Source: Nostoc sp. T09 (GTDB lineage: Bacteria > Cyanobacteriota > Cyanobacteriia > Cyanobacteriales > Nostocaceae). Taken from it: a DNA stretch of 51,631 bases. The notes beneath the pieces were generated by a model, which was not told the DNA's origin, searched no databases, and saw only the letters and a list, made by a program, of their open reading frames with translations. Made by a program: the position numbers and the translations under genes. Of this stretch, positions 25,764-34,996 are shown in pieces; position 1 is the first letter of the stretch, and each line of letters begins with the position of its first letter. The DNA lies in NCBI RefSeq assembly GCF_002154695.1, contig NZ_MTAV01000023.1:201-51831 (forward strand), written 5' to 3'.

Positions 25764-26099
25764 CTAATACCAATTTAATAAAAGAATGCAACAGATGCGT
25801 AGGTTGGGGAGCCACTCACGTGGGCGGGTTTCCCGACTTGAGTGAAGTGGCGTTTGAACGAAGTGAAACCCAACATATACAAGGTTTTGACCAAGAAGGA
25901 GTCAGGAGCCTGGAGTCAGAATGACGAGTGTGCGAGTGGTGGATGACTTAGGGGTATCAAGCCCCTACTAATTGCATTCTGAATTCTGAATTCTGAATTC
26001 TTCTTCTTTGACTACATCTGTAGCTACCACAATGACGCAAAGAAAGGAAATATAGAGAGAATTTAGCGCCTTCTGCCTCCTGCCCTCTGCCTTTCTTGT
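25764..26099. other. Intergenic region with dispersed repeats
   Basis: No gene is seen. About 25797-25875 is a dispersed repeat found in many Nostocales intergenic regions (GGGTTTCCCGACTTGAGTGA, then GCGTTTGAACGAAGTG). Around 25976-26000 GAATTCT occurs three times in tandem (ATTCTGAATTCTGAATTCTG). A T/C-rich tract (TGCCTCCTGCCCTCTGCC) precedes the glutathione reductase stop codon. No promoter is needed, because both flanking genes are on the minus strand and the SnoaL-like gene starts at 25763. Confidence 0.45.
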
Positions 26100-27485
26100 C
26101 TAATTTGCCATCCAGCAAGGCTGTATTGGATCTTCTGGCGTTGCGGTGATTTGCAATGTGACCAATTCTTCTGCTGAAGTTGGATGAAGTGGCATTGTTG
26201 CATCGAAGTCTTTTTTGGTCAGACCTGCGGTAACAGCGATCGCGGCGGCTTGAATGATTTCGGCGGCGGATTCTCCAACCATGTGCGCTCCCAGTACGCG
26301 ATCGCTATTTTTGTCTACCACCAATTTCATCGCTGTTTCTTGCTCTCTATCTGTAAGACTATAAAACAATGGCTGGAACTTGGTGCAATAAATCGTGATG
26401 TTATCAGCTCCCAATTTTTCTTTAGCTTCAAGTTCTGTTAGTCCCACAAACGCTGCCTGGGGTTTGCCAAATACGGATGAAGGAATGTTACTGTAGCGAA
26501 CTGTGTGCGGTTGATTCCCAAAAACAGTATCAGCAAAGCTTTTCCCTTCAGCGATCGCAACAGGAGTGAGTTGTTTACGATTGGTGCAATCACCTACTGC
26601 ATAGATATGAGGTTGGCTGGTTTGACTATATTCATTCACAGCGATCGCCTTGCGGTCAATTTCTACATCCGCGTTCTCCAATTGCAACTCATTGACATTA
26701 GGTGTTCTACCTGTAGCAATCAACAAGGCATCGACTGTTTCTTGAGAACCATTCGAGAGTGACAATCGCAATTGCTCAGGCGTTTTTTCAATTGACTTTA
26801 CTTCCGTATTCATTAAAAAGCGAACACCATGCTGAGTCATACCTTCATGAACACCAGTACGGATGATTTCATCAAACTTATCTAGAATCGTTTCTTCTCG
26901 AACAATCTGAGTAACCTGAGTTCCTAAACCTTGCATAATGGCTGCAAATTCAACTCCGATATAGCCGCCACCCACAATTGCCAGATGCTTAGGCTGTTGC
27001 GGTAGCTGAAACATCTGGTCAGATATCAGCGCATATTCGCTGCCTGGAATGTCTGGTTTAATTGCTTTTCCACCAACTGCAATCAGAATTTTGTCGGCGG
27101 TAATTTTACGCTCACCAACTTCTACCGTATGGGAATCGATAAAAGTTGCTTTAGCATGAAGTACAGTAACGCCAGCACTATCTAGAGCTTTAGCGTGAAC
27201 TGTGTCTAAGTGTTGGATTTTGTTGTTGATGGCGGCGATTAGCCGTTGCCAGTTGAATTGTGATTCTGGTTTGCTCCAACCATAACCTACAGCATCTTCA
27301 AATAGCTGAGAGAAGCCTGATGCATAAACCATTAACTTCTTTGGAATACAGCCACGCGCTGCACAAGTACCGCCTAAAAAAGACGGTTCTGCGATCGCCA
27401 CTCGCGCGCCGTAGTGAGCTGCTCGCTTGGCTGCTGCCAGTCCTCCAGAACCTCCACCAATTACAAACAAATCGTAGTCAACCAC
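26100..27485 (-). CDS. gor: Glutathione-disulfide reductase
   Basis: A 461-aa class I pyridine nucleotide-disulfide oxidoreductase. FAD-binding motif FVIGGGSGGLAAAKRAAHYG is at residues 7-26; the redox cysteines are Cys41 and Cys46 in GGTCAARGCIPKK, where the AAR spacing replaces the common VNV. The NADPH-binding motif is LAIVGGGYIGVEFAAIMQ, and the FAD phrase HIYAVGDCTNRKQLTP follows. The catalytic His-Glu pair lies in MPLHPTSAEELVT. The C-terminus and the length match glutathione reductase rather than dihydrolipoyl dehydrogenase or MerA. It keeps cytosolic glutathione reduced. HIP1 sites inside the gene mark it as native. Confidence 0.93.
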   Translation of the reverse strand: MVDYDLFVIGGGSGGLAAAKRAAHYGARVAIAEPSFLGGTCAARGCIPKKLMVYASGFSQLFEDAVGYGWSKPESQFNWQRLIAAINNKIQHLDTVHAKALDSAGVTVLHAKATFIDSHTVEVGERKITADKILIAVGGKAIKPDIPGSEYALISDQMFQLPQQPKHLAIVGGGYIGVEFAAIMQGLGTQVTQIVREETILDKFDEIIRTGVHEGMTQHGVRFLMNTEVKSIEKTPEQLRLSLSNGSQETVDALLIATGRTPNVNELQLENADVEIDRKAIAVNEYSQTSQPHIYAVGDCTNRKQLTPVAIAEGKSFADTVFGNQPHTVRYSNIPSSVFGKPQAAFVGLTELEAKEKLGADNITIYCTKFQPLFYSLTDREQETAMKLVVDKNSDRVLGAHMVGESAAEIIQAAAIAVTAGLTKKDFDATMPLHPTSAEELVTLQITATPEDPIQPCWMAN

Positions 27486-27782
27486 AGACCTGCTCCCATA
27501 TTTAGCACTTTGTCAACTTTGAGCGATGGAAACCGATCGAGAAACTTCTGACTCTCTGCGTCACTCCTCGGTCTACATCCGTCAATTCAAACTCAACAAA
27601 AACTAATATCCTTCAACTTCAATGAATTTTCCTGCTCCTTTAGGAATGAGCTAATGTCTTTCTTGCGAACGGTTTACGACTTTTGACAGGTTGTAATCAA
27701 CAATATGCCAGATGTTAGATACGCAAGGTTGATTAAGTTAAGACAATGTATAAATACATGCATAAGAGCCGCAAGTAAGAAT

Positions 27783-28799
27783 ATGACACTTGGTATTCAG
27801 ACTACAGCAGAAATTCTTGAACAAGTTCAGCAATCAGAAACTACACTTGGGCTGAGGAACGAAGCTTGTCGTTCCAAATTCTTTGTTCATCCCCACACTA
27901 CGTCAAAAGTGTTTCTGTTCTTACATGGCTTCACAGCAGGCCCTTACCAGTTTGAGCCGATTGGCAAAGCCTTTTTCAATAAAGGATACAATGTTTTGAT
28001 TCCTCTACAACCTGGTCATGGACTCTCAGGTAACTGGAAGCGTCAAAATCCGCCGCCGCTTCCAACAGACATTCAGGCTTATCAAGAATTTGTGCTGAAC
28101 TGGTTGCAGATTGCCAAAACCTTAGGTCAAAAAGTCGTAGTCGGTGGATTATCAACAGGTGGAACCTTAGCAGCCTGGTTAGCTTTAGAGTATCCCCAGC
28201 TGATCGATCGCGCTTTATTGTTCACGCCTTATTTGGGGAGTCATCATTCGTTATTCGATAAGCTGATTAAAATCTTGCCAATTTACTTTGAATGGTTCAA
28301 CAAAGACGCATCTGGTAATTTTGGCTATAAAGGTTTTCGGATTCCAGCATTACGGATATTTCTGGAATTAGGAGAAAAGCTTTTAGAACAAGCTCAAAGG
28401 AGCGTTTCTGCTCCGATATTAATGGTTTCTAGTGAAAGCGATCGCGCTGTTAGTCTCTCTAAACAGCAGGATTTTTTCAGCATGGTACTCAAGCAGCAAC
28501 CACAATTCTGGTATTACTGCTTTGATGATTCGCTGCACATTGAACACCGAATGATGACCAAACTGGAAGACAATGATTATGAGGAACTAGTGATTACCCT
28601 TGCCAAAGCATTTGTTGAAAGTGATTTAACCTGGGCACAGTTTCAGCAAATAGCCAAGCGGATAGTACAGGGAGAAGCTTATAACCAGTTCAAGCAAGAA
28701 TTGAATTTAGATAGTCAAGTTTCTCAACAGTTATCTGCAATGATGACTCAACGTTTTGGTTGCGATAATCTCAAGTGTATTAAGCCTTTTAATTCATAA
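27783..28799 (+). CDS. Alpha/beta hydrolase, lipase or esterase-like
   Basis: A 338-aa alpha/beta hydrolase. The oxyanion region is FLFLHGFTAGPYQFEPIG, and the nucleophile elbow VVVGGLSTGGTLAAWLALE holds the Ser in GLSTGG. APILMVSSESDRAVSL gives the acid (Asp) and DDSLHIEHRMM the His of the triad. About 75 residues follow the His and are unusual for the family. I prefer ATG 27783 (MTLGIQTT); the frame also opens at ATG 27705, but the added 26 residues are basic and lack a family match. The substrate is unknown; monoglyceride-lipase-type phrasing suggests a lipid ester. It is divergent from glutathione reductase. Confidence 0.82.
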   Translation: MTLGIQTTAEILEQVQQSETTLGLRNEACRSKFFVHPHTTSKVFLFLHGFTAGPYQFEPIGKAFFNKGYNVLIPLQPGHGLSGNWKRQNPPPLPTDIQAYQEFVLNWLQIAKTLGQKVVVGGLSTGGTLAAWLALEYPQLIDRALLFTPYLGSHHSLFDKLIKILPIYFEWFNKDASGNFGYKGFRIPALRIFLELGEKLLEQAQRSVSAPILMVSSESDRAVSLSKQQDFFSMVLKQQPQFWYYCFDDSLHIEHRMMTKLEDNDYEELVITLAKAFVESDLTWAQFQQIAKRIVQGEAYNQFKQELNLDSQVSQQLSAMMTQRFGCDNLKCIKPFNS

Positions 28800-28841
28800 T
28801 AATAAAAATTCAGAATCTAGAATAACTCACAAATAAATGAG

Positions 28842-28870
28842 AATTAAGGTGGGCATTGCCCACCTTAATT
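28842..28870. terminator. Bidirectional terminator between convergent genes
   Basis: A perfect palindrome with 14-bp arms (AATTAAGGTGGGCA at 28842-28855, its complement at 28857-28870) lies between the convergent hydrolase and TPR genes. The flanking AT sequence gives short T-runs on both strands. Confidence 0.75.
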
Positions 28871-28958
28871 AATCTCTAAACAATAGATAAATCTGCCTTT
28901 TGGAAACCGCGATTCTTGAGCAAATTACACAGAATATTCTGAATTATTTCTCACTTAA

Positions 28959-30182
28959 TTACAAATTTGCTTTCGACAGTTTTTCAATTTGTTGAGCAAA
29001 GTAGCTTTCATCATACTTGAGTTGTTGTGCTAACTCTAATCCTTTTTGAAACGCTGCTAATGCTTGAGGATTCTGTTTGCGTTCTAGATAAATTTGTCCC
29101 ATTTGGTCGTAGGCTTGCATCATGCCGTAAAAGTTGCCAGCTTTAGTCTGCGCCTCTATTAAAATTTGGCTAGTTTGTAAAGCATCGTCTATTTGTCCTT
29201 GAGAACGATACAGTGCGATTAACTGCTGTAAAGCTTCACCAGCATCAACATACTGCTGCAATTCCCAAGCCGTAGTATAAGCGTCTTGATAGTTTTTAAA
29301 TGCTTCTGCTAGTAAACTAGGATTTTCCTTAGCTAATAATTGGTAATTTGCGGCGATCGCCAGTTTTAATTTTGGTAATGGAGTCGTATTATTGTCACTG
29401 ACGTAAGTTTTAGCCAGCTTGCTCAATATATTTATCGATTGTTGGGGTTCTTTTGCCTGTTCGTAAATATAAGCTAGCTGTTGTAAGTATGCTACCTCAT
29501 TTAAGTGATCGCCGTTGGCAGTAGCTAAACTCAACAATTCTTGGTAAGTGGCTGCGGCTTTAGGATAATCGAACCAAGCCAAATGTACTTCCCCCATCGT
29601 TTTGAGAGTATCGACAATTGCGGCTGTATCTTTTTGCTGTCGCACTGTTGCTAAAACTCGATCGTAAATTTCCAAAGCGAGTTGAGGCGATCGCACTTTT
29701 TGATAAGCTTCACCTAGCGATCGCAACAGTTGTAAATCAATAAGTGGCTGAGATAGTGTCTGTTGTTGAATAGTTTGCAAGCGTTGAGTGATATATTGTA
29801 CCTCCTCGCGCTCGTTTTGATTAAAAGCGATCGCACCCACTCGTGATAATGCTTGTACCTCAGGTAACGAACCATATAAACGGCGCAAACGTAGTTCTCG
29901 GTTCCATATCTCAAACGCAGCCACCCGATTTCCAGCTTCTAACTGCGCCGCAGCCGCTTCATTTAACTGATCTATTTGCGGTGCTAACTGTTGCAGTTGT
30001 GCGGGAGTTAACTTTTGTGGATCGACCAAAGGTAATAGTAATGGATCGGGAGTAATTTTCTCTAGAGGACTAGGAGGAAATTTATCTGGCTGTTTTGGCT
30101 TTTGGCTGTCTGCCAGCGTCAACGAACAGCTAAACTGCCAGAGTAGAGCAGTAGTAATAATTACACTTAAGCGACGTAGCAT
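28959..30182 (-). CDS. Exported TPR repeat protein
   Basis: A 407-aa protein with a cleavable signal peptide (MLRRLSVIITTALLWQFSCS, cleavage near ADSQ). A proline-rich linker (PKQPDKFPPSPLEKITPDP) is followed by an array of tetratricopeptide-type helices from about residue 70 to the end: IDTLKTMGEVHLAWFDYPKA, then VAYLQQLAYIYEQAKEPQQS and QAYDQMGQIYLERKQNPQAL. No catalytic domain is present. It is a periplasmic or lumenal scaffold by prediction. Its partner is unknown. It is divergent from cpcT, across a 313-bp region. Confidence 0.82.
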   Translation of the reverse strand: MLRRLSVIITTALLWQFSCSLTLADSQKPKQPDKFPPSPLEKITPDPLLLPLVDPQKLTPAQLQQLAPQIDQLNEAAAAQLEAGNRVAAFEIWNRELRLRRLYGSLPEVQALSRVGAIAFNQNEREEVQYITQRLQTIQQQTLSQPLIDLQLLRSLGEAYQKVRSPQLALEIYDRVLATVRQQKDTAAIVDTLKTMGEVHLAWFDYPKAAATYQELLSLATANGDHLNEVAYLQQLAYIYEQAKEPQQSINILSKLAKTYVSDNNTTPLPKLKLAIAANYQLLAKENPSLLAEAFKNYQDAYTTAWELQQYVDAGEALQQLIALYRSQGQIDDALQTSQILIEAQTKAGNFYGMMQAYDQMGQIYLERKQNPQALAAFQKGLELAQQLKYDESYFAQQIEKLSKANL

Positions 30183-30495
30183 AGGTACTTTACTTTGAGG
30201 AATTTGCAGTAGTGGTAATTAGGCAATTGGCATTGGTGATTAAGTTTACACGCTAGCAATCATCCCTTACCCAATAACCTTAACTACCAATTTGTTGGAC
30301 GCATAAAGCCATAGTAATTATCCCTGTACACCATTTATTATGGCTAGATACTGGGAAGACAAGGAAGACAAAGGGGATAAGGCAGAAATGACGACTACTA
30401 GTCCAAAATCCCTGCCCTGAGAAAGGGTAAGATCAAGCACAACAAGCTTTACAATACCTCAAGAGGATTTTCCAGCAACTATTTGATTATTTGTA
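30183..30495. other. Divergent intergenic region before cpcT
   Basis: A 313-bp gap between the TPR gene (minus) and cpcT (plus). It has no open frame of interest. TACAAT at 30450-30455, 40 bp before the cpcT start, is a possible -10 box. A purine-rich run lies around 30351-30385. No repeat or RNA gene was noticed. Confidence 0.35.
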
Positions 30496-31086
30496 ATGAC
30501 TCACTCTACGGACATTGCTACCTTAGCTCGCTGGATGGCAGCTGATTTTAGCAATCAAGAACAAGCTTTTGAAAACCCCCCTTTTTATGCCCATATTCGC
30601 GTGTGTATGCGTCCCCTGTCTTTGGAAGTTTTATCAGGAGTGAGTTTGTTTCTTGAACAAGCTTATGACTATGCACTTCATGACCCCTATCGTGTACGGG
30701 TATTGAACTTAGTCAACGCAGGCGATCGCATTCAAATTGAAAATTACACTGTTAAGGAAGAAAAAAATTTTTACGGTGCTTCCCGCAATCTGCAAAAACT
30801 CGCCACTTTAAAGAGCGATGACATAGAAAAGTTACCAGGCTGTAGCATGATTGTCGAGTGGACTGGCAACAGTTTCAAAGGTAAAGTTGAACCGGGTAAA
30901 GGCTGCATCGTCTTTCGCAAAGGTCAAAAAACCTATCTCGATAGTGAATTTGAAATTAATGAAGAAAAATTTATCAGCCTGGATCGTGGAAGAGATCCAG
31001 AAACAGATGAACATCTCTGGGGATCGGTTGCTGGGCCATTTCAGTTTGTGAGGTGGAGCAGTTTTGCTGATGAAGTGAAAGTATAA
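30496..31086 (+). CDS. cpcT: Phycobiliprotein chromophore lyase CpcT
   Basis: A 196-aa CpcT/CpeT-family lyase. The opening MTHSTDIATLARWMAADFSN and the following QEQAFENPPFYAHIRVCMRP are near-identical to CpcT of Anabaena as I remember it. Other family blocks are SGVSLFLEQAYDYALHDPYR, ENYTVKEEKNFYGAS, PGCSMIVEWTGNSFKGKVEP and LWGSVAGPFQFVRW. CpcT attaches phycocyanobilin to the second cysteine (Cys-153/155 position) of the beta subunits of phycocyanin, working in the cytoplasm on free subunits. The full length of the family is present with nothing missing. It is not in a phycobilisome operon; its neighbours are a TPR gene and tRNA-Cys. Confidence 0.95.
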   Translation: MTHSTDIATLARWMAADFSNQEQAFENPPFYAHIRVCMRPLSLEVLSGVSLFLEQAYDYALHDPYRVRVLNLVNAGDRIQIENYTVKEEKNFYGASRNLQKLATLKSDDIEKLPGCSMIVEWTGNSFKGKVEPGKGCIVFRKGQKTYLDSEFEINEEKFISLDRGRDPETDEHLWGSVAGPFQFVRWSSFADEVKV

Positions 31087-31367
31087 AAAATTCAGGGTAA
31101 TGGGTTAGCACTCATTACTCATTATTTATAATCGTCTTGAGCAAAAGCTTTATTGATTATCAGGTTTTCAGCGAAAAATATCCCCAATTCTACATTTCCT
31201 GATGAGCAAAAAGTAAGTATTTATTGCTAAATTTAAAAAATTTTGTAGATATAAAACACTGTGATATCTCTAAGTAAAGAGACTTAATCGAGAGCCAATT
31301 CGGAAATTCTTCAAACAAAGGATGTAATTTTGGAGAAAATCTTGGTATGATGAGTAATCGCAAATAT

Positions 31368-31439
<72 letters not shown>

Positions 31440-31485
31440 TTAACAAAATCAAGTATTTCAGGGCTTTTCAAGCCCTTTTTTATTA
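31440..31485 (+). terminator. Terminator after tRNA-Cys
   Basis: AGGGCTTTTCAAGCCCTTTTTTATTA (about 31460-31485) forms a GGGCTT/AAGCCC stem with a 3-4 nt loop followed by a T-run. It is a standard intrinsic terminator directly downstream of tRNA-Cys. Confidence 0.85.
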
Positions 31486-31520
31486 TATGTGAAAGGTCTT
31501 GTTTTACAAGCCTTCAGAGA

Positions 31521-31661
31521 TTTTTGGGGTTATTTGGGGTAGTTTGGGTAAAGAACTGGGGTAAAACTGGGGTAAAAATGTAGGGTAGAGGTTTTTACCC
31601 CAATTAGCGTTTCTGGGGTAAAACTGGGGTAAAGTGAAAGGATAAAGGTCTTTACCCCAGT
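31521..31661. repeat. 11-bp GGGGT repeat array before the integrase
   Basis: ACTGGGGTAAA occurs as tandem pairs at 31555-31565/31566-31576 and, with one change in the first copy, 31612-31622/31623-31633. It occurs inverted at 31651-31661, with a one-mismatch inverted copy at 31594-31604. Degenerate GGGGT units spaced 10-11 bp extend left to 31526. The array ends 11 bp before the integrase ATG. The spacing of one helical turn suggests cooperative protein binding: arm-type integrase sites, an excisionase site or an autorepressor. The repeats are seen; the function is inferred. Confidence 0.8.
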
Positions 31662-31672
31662 TAATTAACCTT

Positions 31673-32911
31673 ATGAAACCTGAAAAATCCGAAAGTATTG
31701 CCCATCGCGGTTCAGTGCAGGTCAAAAACTCTAACGGCAGACTCCAATTAGTTTTTTCTCATCCTATTATTACGCTGACGGGAGAGCTACAAACCAAACG
31801 TTTCTACGTTTCAACAGGGCAGTATGATACGCCTTTTGGAAACCTTCAGGCATCAACTTTAGCGAAAACAATTCAGAGAGATATTGACTATGGAGAGTTT
31901 GATGCCAGTTTAGTTAAGTACAAAACAGCAGCTTCATTAAGCACTGTTAGTCCAATTACCCCAAGTACGCCTTCAGTTAGCACCCAATACGACTTGGGAG
32001 AATTATGGGAAAAATATGCTGAATTTAAAAAACCACAGGTTAGTCCTTCGACTTATGCCGTTGACTATCGCAAGTACCGCAATCATATTGCTAAGTTACC
32101 AACAAAAAATTTGGATGATGCAATCGCAATTCGAGACTATTTACTTGCAAATCTCAGCGCTAATGCAGCTAAACGTACTTTGACAAATATAAACGCTTGC
32201 TGTGATTGGGCACTCAAGAGTCACCTAATTGAATCAAATCCCTTCCAAAGTATGGCAAAAGATATTCAGATACCGAAGTCAGAATCGGCAGAGTATGAAA
32301 TTAATCCCTTTACTAAGGAAGAACGGGATAGCATAATTCAAGCGTTCGAGGAGAGCAAACTCTACAGCTACTATGCTCCGTTGGTAAAATTCTTATTTTT
32401 TACTGGGTGCAGACCATCCGAAGCGATCGCCCTACAATGGAAGCATATCAGTGATAAATACATTACCTTTGAGCAAGCAATTACAATCAGTACTAAAGGG
32501 TTAGCTCTCAAAGATGGATTAAAAACCCAAAGCCAAAGACGTTTTCCGATTGGTCCTCAGCAACGTGAAATTTTAGACTCTATCAAACCTGAAAACTGTA
32601 ACCCGGATGATTTTATCTTTAGAAGCAAGAAAGGCGGCATAGTAGACTTTGGAGATTTCCTCAACCATGCTTGGAAAGGCTACAAAAATCAGCGTGGAAC
32701 ACATATAGATGGAATCGTAACTCAACTTGTAAAACAGGGTGTAGTCAGCGAATATCGCAAACCTTACCAATGCAGGCATACTTTTATTACTCTTTGCCTG
32801 GAAAATGATGCTGATGCGAAGGATGTAGGAAGCTGGGTTGGTAACTCTCCAGAAATTATTTACAAGCATTACGCAGGTAATAAACGTAACCTACAGGTGC
32901 CAGAGTTATAA
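31673..32911 (+). CDS. Tyrosine recombinase/integrase
   Basis: A 412-aa integrase. The N-terminal arm-binding part includes LQLVFSHPIITLTGELQTKR. A core-binding SAM-like domain (LWEKYAEFKKPQVSPSTYAV) spans about residues 105-200. The catalytic domain shows Arg I in FLFFTGCRPSEAIALQW, then a variant box II, KPYQCRHTFITLCLEN, in which Tyr replaces the usual first His of HxxR. WVGNSPEIIYKHYAG carries Asn in place of the second His and the nucleophilic Tyr. This variant is frequent in cyanobacterial integrases, so it may still be active. Its position after tRNA-Cys and after the repeat array implies site-specific integration into the tRNA end. No excisionase gene is seen directly after it. Confidence 0.93.
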   Translation: MKPEKSESIAHRGSVQVKNSNGRLQLVFSHPIITLTGELQTKRFYVSTGQYDTPFGNLQASTLAKTIQRDIDYGEFDASLVKYKTAASLSTVSPITPSTPSVSTQYDLGELWEKYAEFKKPQVSPSTYAVDYRKYRNHIAKLPTKNLDDAIAIRDYLLANLSANAAKRTLTNINACCDWALKSHLIESNPFQSMAKDIQIPKSESAEYEINPFTKEERDSIIQAFEESKLYSYYAPLVKFLFFTGCRPSEAIALQWKHISDKYITFEQAITISTKGLALKDGLKTQSQRRFPIGPQQREILDSIKPENCNPDDFIFRSKKGGIVDFGDFLNHAWKGYKNQRGTHIDGIVTQLVKQGVVSEYRKPYQCRHTFITLCLENDADAKDVGSWVGNSPEIIYKHYAGNKRNLQVPEL

Positions 32912-33799
32912 ATTTGTTGAATTCAAAGACAGGCGATCGCTTACACAGCAAGTGTGTCAATAAAAAAATACGGTGATCTGATAAAATTAGCTTTTTCATT
33001 GAATGCCACTACTAATGATCACCTTGTTCATTAACTCTTAGCATTTGTGTAAATAACGCAATGACGTGATCGCGTTTTATTCGGTATCCGCCTGCCGTTG
33101 CCCGAATCAACCACAGATGCACTTTGCTCAAGGGTGATGTCATCGGTGCTAGGGGTATTAGACCTAAGCTGTCATCAGGGCACACAACACTAAAGGTAAG
33201 CAAGACACCAGAGGAATTTGTGTACATCTCTGACTAAAGGAATTTTTAGAGGAGTACAGCATTGAGCTAAAAGAGAGAAATCTGCATTTATATCATGTCC
33301 GTTCAAATACCCGTCATTACGAACGAAGTGAAGCAATGACATATTAAGGGTAATTTGCTGGACATCATATTACTCCCTGGAAGGCATGGACTTGGGCATA
33401 TTCATAAAGCTAGTGCTGATCGGATTTACGGCACTACGTTGTGTTTATTTTGGATGAGTGAGAAATATCTATGCATTTGTTTAGAGGGCAGCGTTGGCTC
33501 GGATGAGTTCGCCAGAAATATCTGGTGTGGAATGAACAATTGATGCTGTTAAAAAATAATGCGTATTTATCCTATGTTAGTTGGTCAATAAAATTTAGTA
33601 TTCAGTACTTACACTGTTGAACAAAATAATTAGTTCAACTACTTTTAAAAAAGTAATTTTTGCGTATTTATATACTTCGCAATTACGTTGTAATCAAGAT
33701 TTAATTCCTTTATTTATGAAGTGAAAATACTTTTTTGTATTTACTGACAAATCCTAATAAAATACCTAATATCGACTGAATCGCAATCAGGATTCCTAT
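32912..33799. other. Gene-poor stretch after the integrase
   Basis: In these 888 bp no gene is convincing. A 71-codon minus-strand frame (33012-33227) and a 62-codon plus frame (33355-33543) have no recognisable features and could be chance or debris. GGTGATC (32972-32978) and GATCACC (33017-33023) form a spaced inverted repeat. GTCATTACGAACGAAGTGAA at 33315-33334, ending in GCAATGAC, is a palindromic dispersed repeat of the same type as the element inside the PIN pseudogene at 35920. The AT-rich last 200 bp should hold the promoter of the acidic protein gene. Confidence 0.4.
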
Positions 33800-34276
33800 A
33801 TGAATGAACAAAGCTATATCATTTATTTACAAACCCTATCTGAATTAGATGTAAAAGAGGAAATTAGCGATAAAATTTCAAAAACTCTTCAACAAATTCT
33901 AAATACTGAGGAGGCATCGAGTGCTATGACTACAACAAATGCTTTTGATTGGTACGTAGAAAATTTTGAACTAGAGGATGAAATAAATATTGATGAATAT
34001 CAATGTACTGTAACGGTGAATTATCAAGCTTCTGGAGAACAGGACGAAGAAAGCGGGATTTGTGGGTATGAAATAACTGGAACAGCAGAAGCTGTTATAG
34101 ATGAGTTTGGTGAAGTGACATATCAAAATGTCACGGCTGATATTGTTGGTATAGATGGGAGTGATGACTATGATCACGATTATGAAGAGAATTTAACGGA
34201 AGATGATGGTAATGAAGATGAAATTGAAAATGAAGATTCTGTAGATGTTATAGTTTATGATGAAGAGCCTTTTTAA
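33800..34276 (+). CDS. Hypothetical acidic protein
   Basis: A 158-aa, strongly acidic protein with no recognised family. The N-terminal 40 residues look helical (LQTLSELDVKEEISDKISK). The middle is beta-like (YQCTVTVNYQASGEQDEESG, then ICGYEITGTAEAVIDEF). The last 45 residues are almost only Asp, Glu and Asn (DYDHDYEENLTEDDGNEDE). It is very AT-rich and HIP1-free, unlike the native genes. Being first of three small genes after an integrase, it is probably element cargo. DNA mimicry or inhibition of a DNA-binding protein is a speculation prompted only by the acidic tail. Confidence 0.6.
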   Translation: MNEQSYIIYLQTLSELDVKEEISDKISKTLQQILNTEEASSAMTTTNAFDWYVENFELEDEINIDEYQCTVTVNYQASGEQDEESGICGYEITGTAEAVIDEFGEVTYQNVTADIVGIDGSDDYDHDYEENLTEDDGNEDEIENEDSVDVIVYDEEPF

Positions 34277-34315
34277 TTGTTTTTGCTAACAAAATTTTGA
34301 GTTAAATATTAAATT

Positions 34316-34525
34316 ATGAAAGAAGGATTAGGTATTATTGTAGGAACTTTGACATTTGCTGTTTTAGCAGGAATAGTAGGTAAAATTTTTGAAAAGCCAC
34401 CTGAACAGATAGCAAAAGAAAAATGTATTGGATTAATGGAAGTGGCAAAAGCTGTTAACCAAGGATCTTTGCAATTATCTATTACAGTTAATGGAAGAAT
34501 TTACGAATGTAAAGACAATGAATGA
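34316..34525 (+). CDS. Small single-pass membrane protein, 69 aa
   Basis: A 69-aa protein with one N-terminal transmembrane segment (GLGIIVGTLTFAVLAGIVGK) and a soluble tail that holds two cysteines (KEKCIGLMEVAK and RIYECKDNE). It lies 39 bp after the acidic protein gene. Its end overlaps the next gene (ATG 34518), indicating translational coupling. I recognise no family. The paired Cys in this and the next protein could form disulfides outside the membrane. Confidence 0.55.
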   Translation: MKEGLGIIVGTLTFAVLAGIVGKIFEKPPEQIAKEKCIGLMEVAKAVNQGSLQLSITVNGRIYECKDNE

Positions 34526-34721
34526 AGCCATAAAAGCATTTAAGTACACTGTTGGATTTTTTATTTTACTTAGCTTGTTATCTTTAGGCTGGAATTTATA
34601 TGAGAAGAAAAAGGCTGAAGCTTACTGTCAAGAATTGAAAGGAATTCAAGTTAAATTAGAGAAATCGCAGATTTCATCATCTACTCTTAAAGTAGAGAAA
34701 GCATTACATAACTGTTATTAA
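34518..34721 (+). CDS. Small single-pass membrane protein, 67 aa
   Basis: A 67-aa protein from ATG 34518 (MNEAIKAFKYTVGFFILLSL), overlapping the preceding gene by 8 bp. The start 27 bp upstream (34491) is possible but lies inside the coding part of its neighbour. The transmembrane segment GFFILLSLLSLGWNLYE is followed by a basic helix and a tail with cysteines in AEAYCQEL and HNCY. It has the same layout as its neighbour: one N-terminal membrane helix, then a short Cys-containing tail. No family was recognised. Together they look like a two-component membrane cassette. Confidence 0.5.
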   Translation: MNEAIKAFKYTVGFFILLSLLSLGWNLYEKKKAEAYCQELKGIQVKLEKSQISSSTLKVEKALHNCY

Positions 34722-34996
34722 CAAAAATGTAGATAATCACTTGGACAAAAAATGGGCGATCACCTTTTTTGATTTCAGGCAGAATTATGTTGTGTGTGAT
34801 CGCACTAAGGAGAAATGCCAGAGTATTAATGTGATCGCAGTTTCCCTGTTAGCAACTAAATGTCAAGCATTTCCAAGGGATATTGCCAGATGGCAGTAAT
34901 ACAATGTGAATTTATCCTGTAAGCAAATACTAATATTAATTTATTAAGATTGATCGTTTTTAAAATCTGCAAGTTATCTATTAAACAGTCAAACAG

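Noticed and set aside
31504-31725. 73-codon minus-strand frame before the integrase
   Set aside because: It reads through the GGGGT repeat array (repeated FYPSSLPK-like phrases) and overlaps the integrase start; a repeat artefact.
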